A stretch of DNA of 64,000 bases from Protula sp. h YS-2021 (Eukaryota > Annelida > Polychaeta > Sabellida > Serpulidae): assembly GCA_949752745.1 (NCBI GenBank), contig OX457031.1:310001-374000 (forward strand). The letters run 5' to 3'. The notes under the pieces are model-generated. The model saw nothing but the letters and a program-made list of their open reading frames with translations, was not told the origin of the DNA and did no database searches. The position numbers and the translations under genes were made by a program. Below, piece after piece: positions 1 through 10,165 of this stretch (positions are counted from its first letter, which is position 1; each line of letters opens with the position of its first letter).

Positions 1-607
1 GAAGCGTTAAACCAAGACTGCTCAGATTTCCTTATACCGTCATCAGATTTTAAGTGCCATATTTCTAGATATGTAAAAAATCTATGGCAACAATATTGGG
101 ATGAACAAACCAACAATAAGCTATACCAAATTAACCCTGTGGTAGGGCGCAAATTGCCCTCCCTAAATGGCCTTCGCGACGATATGGTAATTCACAGATT
201 AAGAATAGGACATTCTTACACTACTCACAAACACCTCTTAAGAGGTGAACCACAACCCGAATGTATAAGTTGTCAGGAACGGTATACAGTAAAACACATC
301 TTGATAGATTGTATAGACTTCAATCACATTCGTCCCCGTTATTCCATGAGTTGATTCCATGAGAGAGCTCTTTGAGAAGGTAAATTCCAACAAGGTCCTA
401 GAATTTTTAAAAGAGATTAACATGTATTCCTATGTGTAGACCACCATTCAGTATATTTTTAGTATATTTTTTAGTATATTAAGACTTTATTTTATAATCA
501 TTTTTAATCAGTAAAGTATAAATTCGACAAAGTTACCAGGAATGACACAATATGACCTGCAACAGGTTGGCGGTGTCGTTAAACCAATCAAATAACTAAC
601 TAACTAA
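1..607 (+). mobile_element. 3' end of I-group (Nimb-like) LINE, family A
   Basis: The first 437 bases encode the C-terminal part of LINE ORF2 after the RNase H domain, including the C-x2-C-x7-H-x4-C zinc motif (CISCQERYTVKHILIDC). A 3' UTR and a short AACT-repeat tail follow, ending near 607. The sequence is almost identical to 46251-46857, so the two are recent copies. Near position 327 it differs by one net base, which shifts the frame before the natural stop. The 5' side runs off the window. Confidence 0.9.
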
Positions 608-2229
608 CTCATGTGTTCAAACAGTATGTTGTTGCAAACACAATAGCACTACAACCATGGAATTGGCACACCTTTTCCTTGACCTTTCCTTCCACTGAAG
701 AACGAGGCGTTTTGCTATGTTCTTCGTCTCCTCCTTGGAAAGGTCACTAGTATGTGCTTGTTAAACACATGGCGCATATTGTCCCTTGTTTGCGTTCCAC
801 AGCCAGGAACTGAGCACTTGCAGCTGTACACCTTTTTTACCCTTGTCGCTTACGGTCACCGTAGGCTGGGACGGCCGGAATATCATTTTCTGTTTAAAAG
901 CAAAACTGTTTAAAATTCTAGAAATGCAATTAATATGTATTAAAATATTTCTTATAACATCTTATTTCAATACTAAAAATATTCTTGTCAACTGGACGTT
1001 TTCTTACCCGGGCATTAGCTGAGCGTGACTGCGTAGTTGACACTCACATAATTAAAGGACGGATCACGAATGTCATCGTCATCGTTATGAAAGCTCTCTT
1101 TGGAGGCGAGAAACTTAGCTATTCTCCCATACACCAGGGAAAGCATCGCACTCCTTACACATTCAGAGTTGTTGTCCTCTAAGTTGTTGTTGACTATATT
1201 TCGTATCTGAAACTCTGTAATTGCAATAAATTAAAAATAATATTTATTAAGTTATTATCGACAAATATATAATGAAAAAATAACACACTGCGAAAACTAC
1301 AAAATTATTTCTTACCTCCTCGCCGTAATCGTCAATGACATCTTGATATTTTGCAACGTTGACCGATTTGTCTATGAAGTGTGGCAACTGTTTAATTCCC
1401 GTCCACAACCCAAAATATTTCTTTGCCTCCAGATAGCCGTTTTTTTTAAGAACTCGCACCACGTTCTTGGCTATTTAAGCAATATCGCCTTAGGGTCTAC
1501 AAATAATATATGCATGTGAATACTTCTATAGTAATACAAATTTATTTGCTTTGATTGTTATAATTCTTAGTCCATGAAAATAATTGAAATTGTATATATA
1601 TGTATTATAATATTAGGTATTATACTATATTTATGTACATTTTCGGAAGAGCAAAGGTATTTGCTCTTTGTTTTTATTTATTTATTTATTTTTTTATTTT
1701 TTTAAATTTTTTTTTAAAAGAAAAGTTTCGAGTTTTTTGTTGCAACATTTTTTTTTACTCTCATATTTTGAAGCTAATATAAATGACATATATTTATGTT
1801 GTAATATTAAGTATTAAATATTATTTTTGCATAGTTACTGAACATCAAAAGTCACTTTGTGCTTGCCCTTTTATTTTGACAAACGGTTGGACATCGGTTT
1901 TGTTTGTAATTTAGGTGCATCAAAATATAAAATAATTGTCATAATGCATTTTATTATGACTTTAGTCTTTCAGATATTTTTAAAAGACGAAGTTTGTTCG
2001 ATTATCTTTAATCCAAGGATGATTAAAAATAGTACAGTTTGTTTTGTGGTTTTATGCAAAAACAAAAACGGATAATCTTGATAGGTATGATGTTAAAGAG
2101 ATTTAGCATATAAATTGTGCTCTTATATTTCCAAACAATAAACAACGAATAAAAATGAAAGGTCAAAACGAGCGTTTTTTTAGATCTCACCAACACCTGG
2201 TTATATACTGCGGGGAAGTAGCTCAAGAC

Positions 2230-2230
<1 letters not shown>
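608..2230. other. AT-rich host sequence without a clear gene
   Basis: No convincing gene apart from the exon-like block at 1316-1470. Contains long A/T runs (about 1670-1720 and 1750-1760). Short open frames here look like chance ORFs. Confidence 0.5.
1316..1470 (-). other. Exon-like block of unknown gene
   Basis: On the - strand an open stretch reading GYLEAKKYFGLWTGIKQ and onward ends exactly at a good splice donor (GAG|GTAAGA at about 1316-1311). It is preceded by a possible acceptor (AAATAG near 1471). The amino-acid composition is globular rather than random. No family was recognised. It may be a host exon or a fragment of an unrecognised repeat. Confidence 0.3.

Positions 2231-2281
<51 letters not shown>
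2231..2281. repeat. (AG)n microsatellite
   Basis: About 25 uninterrupted AG dinucleotide units. Confidence 0.95.
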
Positions 2282-2284
<3 letters not shown>

Positions 2285-2337
2285 TAATTAGTTATAGATA
2301 AGAAACGGAAATGAGCAGCGATAGTTGGATCTCTCAT

Positions 2338-2559
2338 TCAATACACATTGATTAAAAATCGTTATAAAATAAAATCTTAAATATACTTAAAATAGACTTA
2401 ATGGTGGTCTACTCATAGGAATACATGTTAATCTCTTTTAAAAATTCTAGGACCTTGTTGGAATTTACAAAGTTACCAGGAATGACACAGTATGACCTGC
2501 AACAGGTTGGCCGTGTCGTTAAACCAATCAAATAACTAACTAACTAACTCAATACACAT
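2338..2559 (+). mobile_element. Short LINE family A insertion with 5' inversion and 11-bp TSD
   Basis: An 11-bp duplication TCAATACACAT flanks the insert (2338-2348 and 2549-2559). The first part (about 2349-2465) is the family A ORF2 end and 3' UTR in antisense. The second part (about 2466-2548) is the terminal 3' UTR in sense with the AACT tail. Inverted 5' part, sense 3' part and target duplication together are the signature of twin-primed reverse transcription. Compare the uninverted copy at 46620-46857. Confidence 0.85.
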
Positions 2560-3984
2560 GTAATCTTTGTACACCATTTGCTCATTTACTCGGGGGAAAA
2601 CATATTACAGCTACTTATTGATCTTGTATATTACTAATGCGTTATTAATTTGTAAACACCTATTAAGAGACCTTAATTTATTAATATTAAAATATGTAAC
2701 TTATATTAATTGTTCGTTAATATCAGATATAAATCATTTTTAATTACTTTTTAATTACTAATTATAACAAATAGCCCCTCCTAAATACGCCTATGCGTCC
2801 TCGCATGCGTGAGGATTATGGTCTTTAATAATTACATGTAAAATTATGGTAAACATATAATAATACAATAGTTACAATACATACTGACGAGATCCTTGTT
2901 TTCTGTTGTAAACAAACATTATAAATCTATATGTATAAATACTTGATAAACAAGGGTAAACAAAACAAAAAAAAAAAAAAAAAAACTGACTTACTCATTT
3001 GATAGTGGCATGTCTTTCATGTCTCACGAGTACTGATTATAAAGAAATATTAAATACACAGAATTTATAATATGTTACAATAATGTCTGATAAAGAGTCC
3101 TAAAATTAAACTACAGAAATATTCACGACATGTAGGCATGAATACAGCTTTCTCTTGTAGTTTTTAAATCACAATACTCATACATTATAAAATATTCATG
3201 AATTTAACTTTAGCCTTAACTCACTGAACCGGGGGTTATGTAATCCATTAAATGGGGTTCAAAGTAGGGTCCAGGTTTGAACTTTCAGCCTGGGATATAA
3301 AGGTAAACTCACCATGATTACCGAAAAGAAGTTCTGCATGCGCTATGGGTCCTAGTCGTTGGAAAACATAGTGAGAGAAAAATGGTAAGGGTGTAGATTT
3401 CGGTAGATCATCCGGTAACAACGGGGTTTTAGAACCAATTAGTATGAACTTATTCCACACAACCTATGGCTGGAATCCAGGCCTTCTTATATCATAAGGG
3501 AGAAGTTATGTATGTTGGTGGCAGCATGTGTTCTATCGACCGAATATCTTTCTTGACATCACATATCAAGAATTGAAGTTGGCTCCGGGAGGACGATATA
3601 ATATGTAAAAGGGCATTGCTCGTGGAGAGCTTCACATATCGCATTGTTGGTGTTGCAAATATTGGTCAAATCGTAATCAGTGGTCAATTCCGACGTAAGT
3701 TCCGGTTTCTTTAGGCGAAAAACAATCGAAGGAGTGGTATCGTGAGTAGTGAAGAAATGCAGTGGCCTAAAAGTGATGCCCATATTGTGCCTAAGTTGTC
3801 AGTCCGTACCTTGCTCAATTGGTGAGGCACTGGTTAAGGCTGCAATGTAATAATTTAAATTGCTCAGATAAGTACTAAACGTAAACAACTCGATTGAAAT
3901 TATTCAATTAATACAGTATCGGTGGTTCTGAAAGTTTCAAGTTTTATAACGAGAAATAAAAGTGAAAATATGTACACCGTAAAT
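2560..3984. other. Unassigned sequence with two coding-like ORFs
   Basis: Contains a poly(A) run near 2968-2986 and two - strand open stretches (3248-3460, 70 codons; 3559-3783, 74 codons) with protein-like composition but no recognisable domain. They could be remnants of the adjacent Gypsy-type element or host exons. Nothing else supported. Confidence 0.3.
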
Positions 3985-5960
3985 AATAAATAAAATTGAA
4001 TTGTTAATTTAGAAAGTTAAAATAAAGTGATTACTATTATTACTATTAGTTTTTTTAGTTTTTTTTTTTTTTTTGTTTGTTTGTTTGTTTTCATAGAAAT
4101 AATCATAAGAACAAGCATGTTGTATGCCTCAATATCCTAGTGAGTATTCTCAGTATCCCTTATGTTTATTTGATTTGTGTGTTTACTTGTCTTAGTAAAG
4201 CTATGACTGTAAAGCGTGAAGACTAACTGTGTAGTGGTCTAGCAAAATGATGAAATGCTACCTATTAGGCAAGCCGAAGTGAAAATAGAAGTTGGCCAAA
4301 ATTTTGCTCAATTTTGAAAGGAGGTGATGAATGTAGGACATTGTATGAGGATGAGCAGCATGTCAGACCCATACGATGACGCATCGCGTATACGTCATCC
4401 CTGTAGTTGCCTTCATGCCACCGAAATAACTTGAAGTACATTGTATTAAGCGCTGAAGTTTGGCGGCCTTTGCTTTAGTTAGGTGCGGAACACTATTTTT
4501 ACTTATCCAATCTTGAGTAGTCTGTGGTAAGTGCTTATAGGCAACCCAATGGATTGTTCCATCCGACCACTGAAGAACATAGTATGGTCCCGACCTTCCC
4601 AATACTTTTTGTATCATTGTACTACTATTCTGTTCGTCCGTTTGTCCTTATGTGGCGGTCTTATGTTGTTTTTGGTCCAGTTGTACAGATATATTTTTAC
4701 TGCTAGATTCAGGTATATTTACCAGAGGAGCATCGAGATCTGTACTTTCCGTCAGCAAAGTCCAGTCCTACTGCGGTAATTCGTATGTGGGATCCCTAAG
4801 ATATGTCCTTTTAAGCCTCGTGACTGATGTAGCTTTGTCTAGTTTTTTTTTATTGTCGGATAGTCTTGTTAGGTTAACACGTCGGCTATCTATAACGTCT
4901 GAAATAACCATTGGGCCAATCCATGGCTTATATAATTTATTGCTAACTCCAGCTGTAGCTAATGGCTTAAAAATATACACATAATCACCTTCTACTAATG
5001 GACAGTTTCTTGTATGTTTGGCGTTAGTTTTAACCATATTTTCCTGGTACAGCTGGGCATTTTTGCGTACAATTTCACACATAGCTTTGCAATATTTGTT
5101 TTTTTTTTCGCTGATGTACGTTCTTATATTTAGTGGCACTTTATCATCTGAGCGCAAATGTGCTCTACCAGGAAGACGCCTTTCCCTATTAAATAACACA
5201 AAGTAACTAGAAAAGCCTGTGGAAGTTTGTGGGGAACTACGAATAGCGGCCATGACAGCTGGCAAAGCTTTGTCCCAGTATTTTGGGTCTTTATCAACGT
5301 ATTGAGATAAGGCGTCTTGCATTGTTTTATTTGTCCTCTCAGTTAAACCATTGGTAGAAGGTTTGAAACTGGTAATTGTTTCGATCCTACTAATTTTGTA
5401 AGATGTTTCATGAGTTCACTCCGGAAGGCTTGTGCATTATCTGAAAGTATATATAAAGGAATGTCAAATATGGTAAATATAGCTCTAAATAGCACGTTCG
5501 CCACTGTTTCGGCAGTTTTATCTTTGGTAGGAACTGCATGGCACCATTTACTGTAGTGATCGTTAATTACCAAAATATGCTTGTTGCCTTCGTGTGAAAC
5601 GGGAAGACCACTAAAAAAATCCATTGATATTCTTTGAAAAGGGTCATCACAAAGCGGAAGTGGCGACAGTGGCGGCCTGTAACAGAAAGGAGCCTTTTTA
5701 CGCTGGCCACACTGAACACAAGTACTGACGTGTCGATAGATACACTTGTGCTTTTTTATCATTTAATGAATAAAAAATCATCAACTACTTTCTTAAGACA
5801 ATTAAAAACTGTTTGTCCCTTTACCATTCCCATTCCCTCATGCATGGTCCACAGCTTTATTTCAACACCGATGTCAAAAAAATGCTGGGTGAACTTGGCA
5901 GTTCTTCGTGTTTTTGATTGGAGTATCACATGTTTGCAATACTCAACAGTAAATGACTGT
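3985..5960 (-). mobile_element. Decayed Gypsy-type LTR retrotransposon fragment
   Basis: Carries an integrase catalytic core and GPY-like C-terminal region in broken frames (4768-5762), plus a further downstream open frame (4363-4617, containing WSDGTIHWVAYKHL). A second, internally deleted copy of the same 3' region lies at 29600-30090, which shows this is a repeat family. No LTRs could be delimited, and reverse transcriptase is not visible upstream. Confidence 0.7.
4768..5762 (-). pseudogene. Retrotransposon integrase, frameshifted
   Basis: The upstream frame (5343-5762) has a zinc-like CVQCGQ segment, the first catalytic Asp in RISMDFFSGLP and the second in LYILSDNAQAF. The frame then breaks near 5330-5345. 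The third acidic residue (LTERTNK) and the rest of the core continue in the next frame (4768-5322), ending in a GPMVISDVIDSRRVNLTRLS module like the Gypsy GPY/F domain. The family inserts retroelement cDNA into the host genome. Both frames are needed for a full core, so this copy is inactive. Confidence 0.75.
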
Positions 5961-6960
5961 TGGAGTGAGCTTGCAAATCCTCTCCAGCACGTTATGGGTC
6001 TGTGGTAGTGAGGTGTTGGGCTGCTCGAAATCGGGTGTAGTATCCACTGGTACAGGAGGAAGGGAATTTGAGTGGTCGAGTGTAGGAGTTGAATTTGATA
6101 AGTTTTCAGGGGTGTGAATGTGGAGTTGGTATCTTGAATGGTTGGTGTTTGGGGTGTGGTCCAGGCTGGGAGTGTGGATGCTGGGTGGGAGAGGGGGAGT
6201 TGTTGGGCATTTGGCTGAAGTGACTGGGGGCGGGGGTTTTGGTTTGGGAGCGGGGGGTGCAGATGTGGTTCCTGTCAAGTGGAGTTTGCGGCGGAAATGT
6301 CTACGCTGAGGTTTGGATGGGAGGGTACGGGGTGCCTGCTTGATCGCTGCAGGGGTTGTTTGGGGATGGGGGTGGGGTACGGTTGGGGTCAGACTTTCTG
6401 GGATAGGGGTGGGAGTGTGATGGAGTGATTTCACAGGTGGGGTGCTTGGAGTGGGGAGGGGGAGTAGGGGTTTCTTAATGGGATGTGTTATGGATGACCG
6501 ACCCTTTGGGGGGTTCTGAGGACTTTGTGTGTGTTATCTTTCCATGTTGGTGCAAAGGGTATGGGTCTTTTTTGGGGGAGTGGGGGGAATGCGGAGAGGT
6601 CATTGATATCCTTGGGTCGGGGCGCTTCCGTTTGAAGGTAATGTCGAGAAGGCTGGGTATTGTGGGAGATGGTCGGGCGATGTGGAAGGGGTGTGTTCTA
6701 AGGGTCACTCTAGCCCAAGCGTCCGCCTGTTGTTGTAGATGTTGTGGTAAGTGGTGTCGGCCAGCAAGTGTACTGTGCAGGACCTCCAGGTGTTCTTGGA
6801 GTGTCTGGATGAGAGGGTCTGCAAGAGAGATGATAAGAATAGAGGGTTTTGAATATGATAACGGTTTTGGTAGGCAGAGTCGAAGCAAGTGATGGAATTT
6901 CCGAAGCCCCAAATGATGCCCGAAGCGATACCCCATCATTGTGTCAGTGGATGCTTCCAC
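5943..6960 (-). other. Proline-rich coding-like stretch, unknown
   Basis: Two successive - strand open frames (6475-6960, 161 codons; 5943-6434, 163 codons). The second is rich in Pro, Thr, His and Ser (PPAPKPKPPPPVTSAK type). The GT-rich + strand composition inflates ORF length, so the frames may be partly artefactual. The position just upstream of the integrase fragment suggests an accessory or gag-like part of the same or another element. No domain recognised. Confidence 0.25.
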
Positions 6961-7964
6961 TCAGTGTACGCAACAGAACTATAGTAGCGTTTTTCACAAC
7001 CGCCGTTTCTGGAGTGCACTCAATAACAGCCGCCGGTTTTGGCATATACCTCACCTTTACACGCTTCAAGATGACTCTCTGATCCAGTTGGAAATTTTGA
7101 AAGCTTTTTGCCCTCAGCTTGATTTATTTTATTTTCTCCAATATATTCAGTCCCTTAGGAAACGTATTCAATGCTACTACTTATCCATAACAATGTATAC
7201 CAAAATGTTTTGCAATTAGAGTCACATGATCTACCATTTCTAGAAGAGCGCCTACATGACTTTATTTCAACCATTGTTTTAGATACATACTCTTGAATGT
7301 ATTGCATCATATTTACACTTACATTTTTGTGTCTTTTATCCTTTATATCTCTGTATATATGTATGTATCAAAGGTTATATATCTGTATGTCATTTGTGTA
7401 CCTATTATCCAAGTATTTTATGGATTATGTATAACAGCACATATATTTACGGTTTTACGCTGTTATCAATAACCTTTTAATAAAGTTACAACTGGTTCCA
7501 GCGGGTGAACAGTTCTCTCACTCCATTACATGCGTTGCTCTCTGACCTGTAATTTTATTAAACTACATTATTAATGTTCAGTGTATTATGTACACGGTAT
7601 ATCTATCCAGCTTATTTTGTGAGAAGTAACACTCGATGACTGTATGCTGTTTAATATCCAACGTTTCTATGAGGACTCACGTCAATTGTCAATTGATCCA
7701 TGTTTTTCTCCTCTCGATATTTAGCTTTGACCTAGTAGTGTTGTAACGTACATTTACTGTTTATTGGTACAGCCCTCTGGCAGGGGTACCACATAGATGT
7801 TCATTGTTCAGTGTTCATAAACATTTCAATTATGCTACAACCCTCTGGTAAGCGTACCAACGTATCAGAACTCAAAATATTTATGCTAATTTTTCCCCCA
7901 AACATCATTTCCCCAAGTTTTCTGCTCCGTTGTTTCTTCTCCCATAAATCAATAGCGTAGAAAC

Positions 7965-8021
<57 letters not shown>

Positions 8022-8099
8022 TCAATAATAACTATAATAACAATAAGAATAGTCTTTCCAATAATTATAATATACATTATAAAATTTTAGATTTTTACC
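6961..8099. other. Unassigned AT-rich flank
   Basis: No gene recognised. Holds the trinucleotide repeat at 7974-8019. Confidence 0.5.
7974..8019. repeat. (ATA)n microsatellite
   Basis: About 15 ATA units just outside the Polinton insertion. Confidence 0.95.
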
Positions 8100-8168
8100 T
8101 CAGTCATTTTCCGCTCCTGACTCCAATGAGGCGTCCCAGACAGCGAAAGTTGGAGAGTACCCTTCTAC
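8100..8168 (-). pseudogene. Host ORF, 3' part, cut off by the Polinton
   Basis: Read on the - strand from the target site, 22 sense codons (VEGYSPTFAVWDASLESG and so on) run to a TGA at 8100-8102. Directly after comes a plausible splice donor (GAG|GTAAAA). This is the continuation, in the same frame, of the open frame entering the other side of the element at 28705. The host gene is not recognised. Confidence 0.5.
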
Positions 8169-8174
8169 CCGCAT
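8169..8174. repeat. Target site duplication, left copy
   Basis: CCGCAT, identical to 28699-28704. A 6-bp duplication is the size typically produced by Polinton integrases. Confidence 0.93.
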
Positions 8175-8483
8175 AGTAGGGTGTAAATAAGAGTTCTACC
8201 CCACTTTTGGGGTAGAACTCTTAGAGTTCTGCCCCACATTGTAAATAAGAGTTCTGCCCCACATTGAGTTCTGCCCCACATTGTTGTAAGAGACGGTACG
8301 ATAGAGTGTGACGAAAGAAAACGTCATATGATGCAAGGATTGCGATTGCGAGCGATTGCGAGCGAAAAGTGTGTTTCCGGTGGAAGGATTGCGAAAGGTT
8401 GTACAATGGTATGGGTGGGGGGGGGGGGATGGTAGGGGCTTGTGAAAAAAAGCCGAGACGTCTCGAGTGAAAGGGTGTGTGTG
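8175..8483 (+). repeat. Left terminal inverted repeat
   Basis: About 309 bp matching the reverse complement of 28413-28698. Begins AGTAGGGTG. Contains a perfect hairpin (8191-8220), three direct copies of a GAGTTCTGCCCCACATTG unit (8224-8283) and a CGAGACGTCTCG palindrome near 8455-8466. Relative to the right copy it has 23 extra bases around a G-run near 8410-8430. Confidence 0.95.
8191..8220. other. Perfect hairpin in the TIR
   Basis: Two 13-nt arms (GAGTTCTACCCCA and its complement) separated by CTTT. Present in the same place in the right TIR (about 28653-28682). A terminal fold-back of this type could serve end recognition by integrase or replication priming; that role is inference. Confidence 0.85.
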
Positions 8484-8708
8484 CCGAGACGGGGGGGGGG
8501 GGGGGGGGGTTGGAGAGAGGGTTGAAAGAAGGTGTGAGTGTGTTGGAGAGAGACAGAGAGAGACAGAGAGAGACAGAGAGTTTTTTTTTTTAAAGCATTT
8601 CCCATTCTCATGCATACTTTGGAAACACGGTTTGTTTGCTTATTTTTAATAGTTGGCGGCCGCGAGCGAGGCTCCTCGCGGCCAGGACATATACTCCTCA
8701 CTGAAGGT
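8484..8708. repeat. G-run, GAGA repeats and module 3' flank
   Basis: A long G run (about 8491-8508) is followed by GAGAGACAGAGAGAGACA repeats, then a T-run and the sequence CATTTCCCATTCTCATGCATAC. The last part recurs at 10027-10080, where it also precedes the 3' end of a - strand gene. Mark it as the 3' flank shared by the two left-end gene slots. Confidence 0.75.
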
Positions 8709-8954
8709 TTATTTGAAGGTGACAATGTCACAGTCTTGGCGGCCACACTGGCTCATCTGCTGGGAGTTAAAGAGGTAGCAATCGGTGTGGATTCCGCAGC
8801 GAAGACAAGTCATGGTATAATTGGTGTTGATGGCCGCTTCCCAAAAGGCTGCTATTAGTGTGCAGTGGAGGCATGCAGTATGCCCGCAATCTTTGAAGAT
8901 AGCTTTATCATATAGCATGATCACATCACACTTCGGGCAGGGCTCGGTATCCAT
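8709..8954 (-). CDS. Small RING finger protein
   Basis: 81 codons. Cysteine and histidine spacing is C6-x2-C9-x13-C23-x-H25-x2-C28-x2-C31-x18-C50-x2-C53, which fits the C3HC4 RING consensus. More cysteines follow (C59, C69, C74). RING proteins are usually E3 ubiquitin ligases, and small viral RING proteins commonly redirect host ubiquitination, so interference with host defence or cell death is a reasonable inference. Its ATG lies two bases after the stop of the 61-codon ORF upstream, so both probably come from one transcript started at the TATA box at 9177-9184. Without structural confirmation another zinc-ribbon fold is possible. Confidence 0.7.
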   Translation of the reverse strand: MDTEPCPKCDVIMLYDKAIFKDCGHTACLHCTLIAAFWEAAINTNYTMTCLRCGIHTDCYLFNSQQMSQCGRQDCDIVTFK

Positions 8955-8956
8955 GC

Positions 8957-9142
8957 CTAAGAAATCCTCAGTCTGTTGACTGTCACTGGTATGGCGACTA
9001 CCTCCACGTTCTTGGGATCAGGCAGAAGTTGTAAGAAAAATTTTCGAAAAGGCGTTTCACGAATTCTTTGTGGTACATACTGTACACGGTTGATCGAAGC
9101 GATCGGGGTTTCCTCATCCAGATAGAACGTAAGTTCTTCCAT
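8957..9142 (-). CDS. 61-codon ORF coupled to the RING gene
   Basis: First ATG after the - strand TATA box (9177-9184, about 35-40 bp upstream). Sequence begins MEELTFYLDEETPIASINRV. No domain recognised. It ends TAG with the RING gene ATG two bases later, suggesting termination-reinitiation, or else one protein split by a frame change. The short length and the promoter position favour a genuine gene. Function unknown. Confidence 0.5.
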   Translation of the reverse strand: MEELTFYLDEETPIASINRVQYVPQRIRETPFRKFFLQLLPDPKNVEVVAIPVTVNRLRIS

Positions 9143-9176
9143 GGTGAAAGGCTGGAGAGGTATGGCTGAGCTGCAG

Positions 9177-9283
9177 CTTATATAGTGTGGAGAGGGGAGC
9201 GAAAGTTTACCAATGAGAATGCAGCGTTAAAGGAGCGTTCCTATTGGTAAACTTTCGCTCCCCTAGCTGGTTCATATAAAAGG
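9177..9283. promoter_or_regulatory. Bidirectional palindromic promoter, copy 1
   Basis: A TATATAAG box on the - strand (9177-9184) and TATAAAAGG on the + strand (9275-9283) face outward from a perfect inverted repeat: 21-nt arms at 9194-9214 and 9243-9263 with a 28-nt spacer. Each arm carries a CCAAT box. The - side drives the 61-codon/RING pair. No convincing + strand gene follows within 2 kb, so the + transcript may be non-coding. Confidence 0.8.
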
Positions 9284-10093
9284 GAGTGTACCCGGGAATT
9301 TTATGTTAATGACCACCCCCCCACCCCTCCTTGTCAATACATAGAGTACAGAGTATTGACAACCACCCCCCCCTCCCCCTACAACCAAAGAAGAGTTATA
9401 AGATCATTTTTTGAAACTTATGTTAGGTTCCACACACATTTTTCTTGACGAAATGGATGGTAGTATAAACGAAACGTCGAAACGTCATTTGATGCAGTTG
9501 CAATGATTGTGAGTGAAAGAAAGTGTGTTTCCGGTTCTACCGGTGAAAACGTTGTGTATGTATGGGGGATGGTATGGGGGATGATATGTGGATGGTAGAT
9601 GGGAGTTTTGGGGAAAAAAAAAGGTGTGGCGTGCCGAGACGTCTCGAGTGAAAGGGGGTGCGCCGTGCGCCGAGACGGGGTGGGGTGGGGGTGTGTGTGG
9701 AGAGACAGAGACAGAGAGAGTTTTTTTTTTTTTAAAGGTGTGGCGTCTCGAGTGAACGAGGGTGTGTACGCCGAGACGGAGTGTGTGGGGGGGGGGTGTG
9801 TGGAGAGAGAGAGACAGAGAGAGACAGAGAGAGAGTTTTTTGAAAGAAGGCGTGAGTGTCTCGAGTGAACGAGGGTGTGTACGCCGAGACGGGGTGTGTG
9901 TGGGGGGGGGGGGGTGTGTGGAGAGAGAGAGAGAGACAGAGAGAGAAAGAAGGTGTGAGTGTCTCGAGTGAACGAGGGGGTGTGGAGAGAGAGAGAGACA
10001 GAGAGAGATTTTTTTTTTAAAAAAGCATTTCCCACACATTCTCATGCATACACACCAAACACGGTTTTTTGTTTGCTTATTTTGTAAGAATGG
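9284..10093. repeat. Second left module: TIR-like sequence and GA/CTCGAG repeats
   Basis: From about 9300 a C-rich stretch and a segment around 9480-9690 echo the TIR (CGTCATTTGATGCA, GTGTGTTTCCGG, CCGAGACGTCTCGAGTGAAAG). Four tandem units follow to about 10015, each carrying CTCGAGTGAACGAGGG or a close variant, CGCCGAGACGG, G-runs and GAGAGACAG tracts. Long open frames on both strands here are low-complexity artefacts. The end (10027-10080) matches 8600-8650. Confidence 0.8.
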
Positions 10094-10165
10094 GTGGCTG
10101 CCGGTGGCAGCCGTGGAGGGATTTTCAGTGTCGCGTCGTTGATCTCCTCCTCCCACTTTCAGTTT

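Noticed and set aside
8224..8283. CRISPR-like direct repeats in the TIR
   Set aside because: Three short units with almost no spacer, in a eukaryotic element; ordinary TIR subrepeats.
8196..8746. Long - strand ORFs in the left TIR and GA region
   Set aside because: Driven by GA/CT and C-run low complexity; the same sequence in the other TIR is open on the opposite side only by chance, and no promoter fits.
9418..10156. Two overlapping 200-codon ORFs rich in Ser/Leu/His/Pro
   Set aside because: Translation of tandem GAGAGACAG and CTCGAG repeats; open in several frames and both strands.
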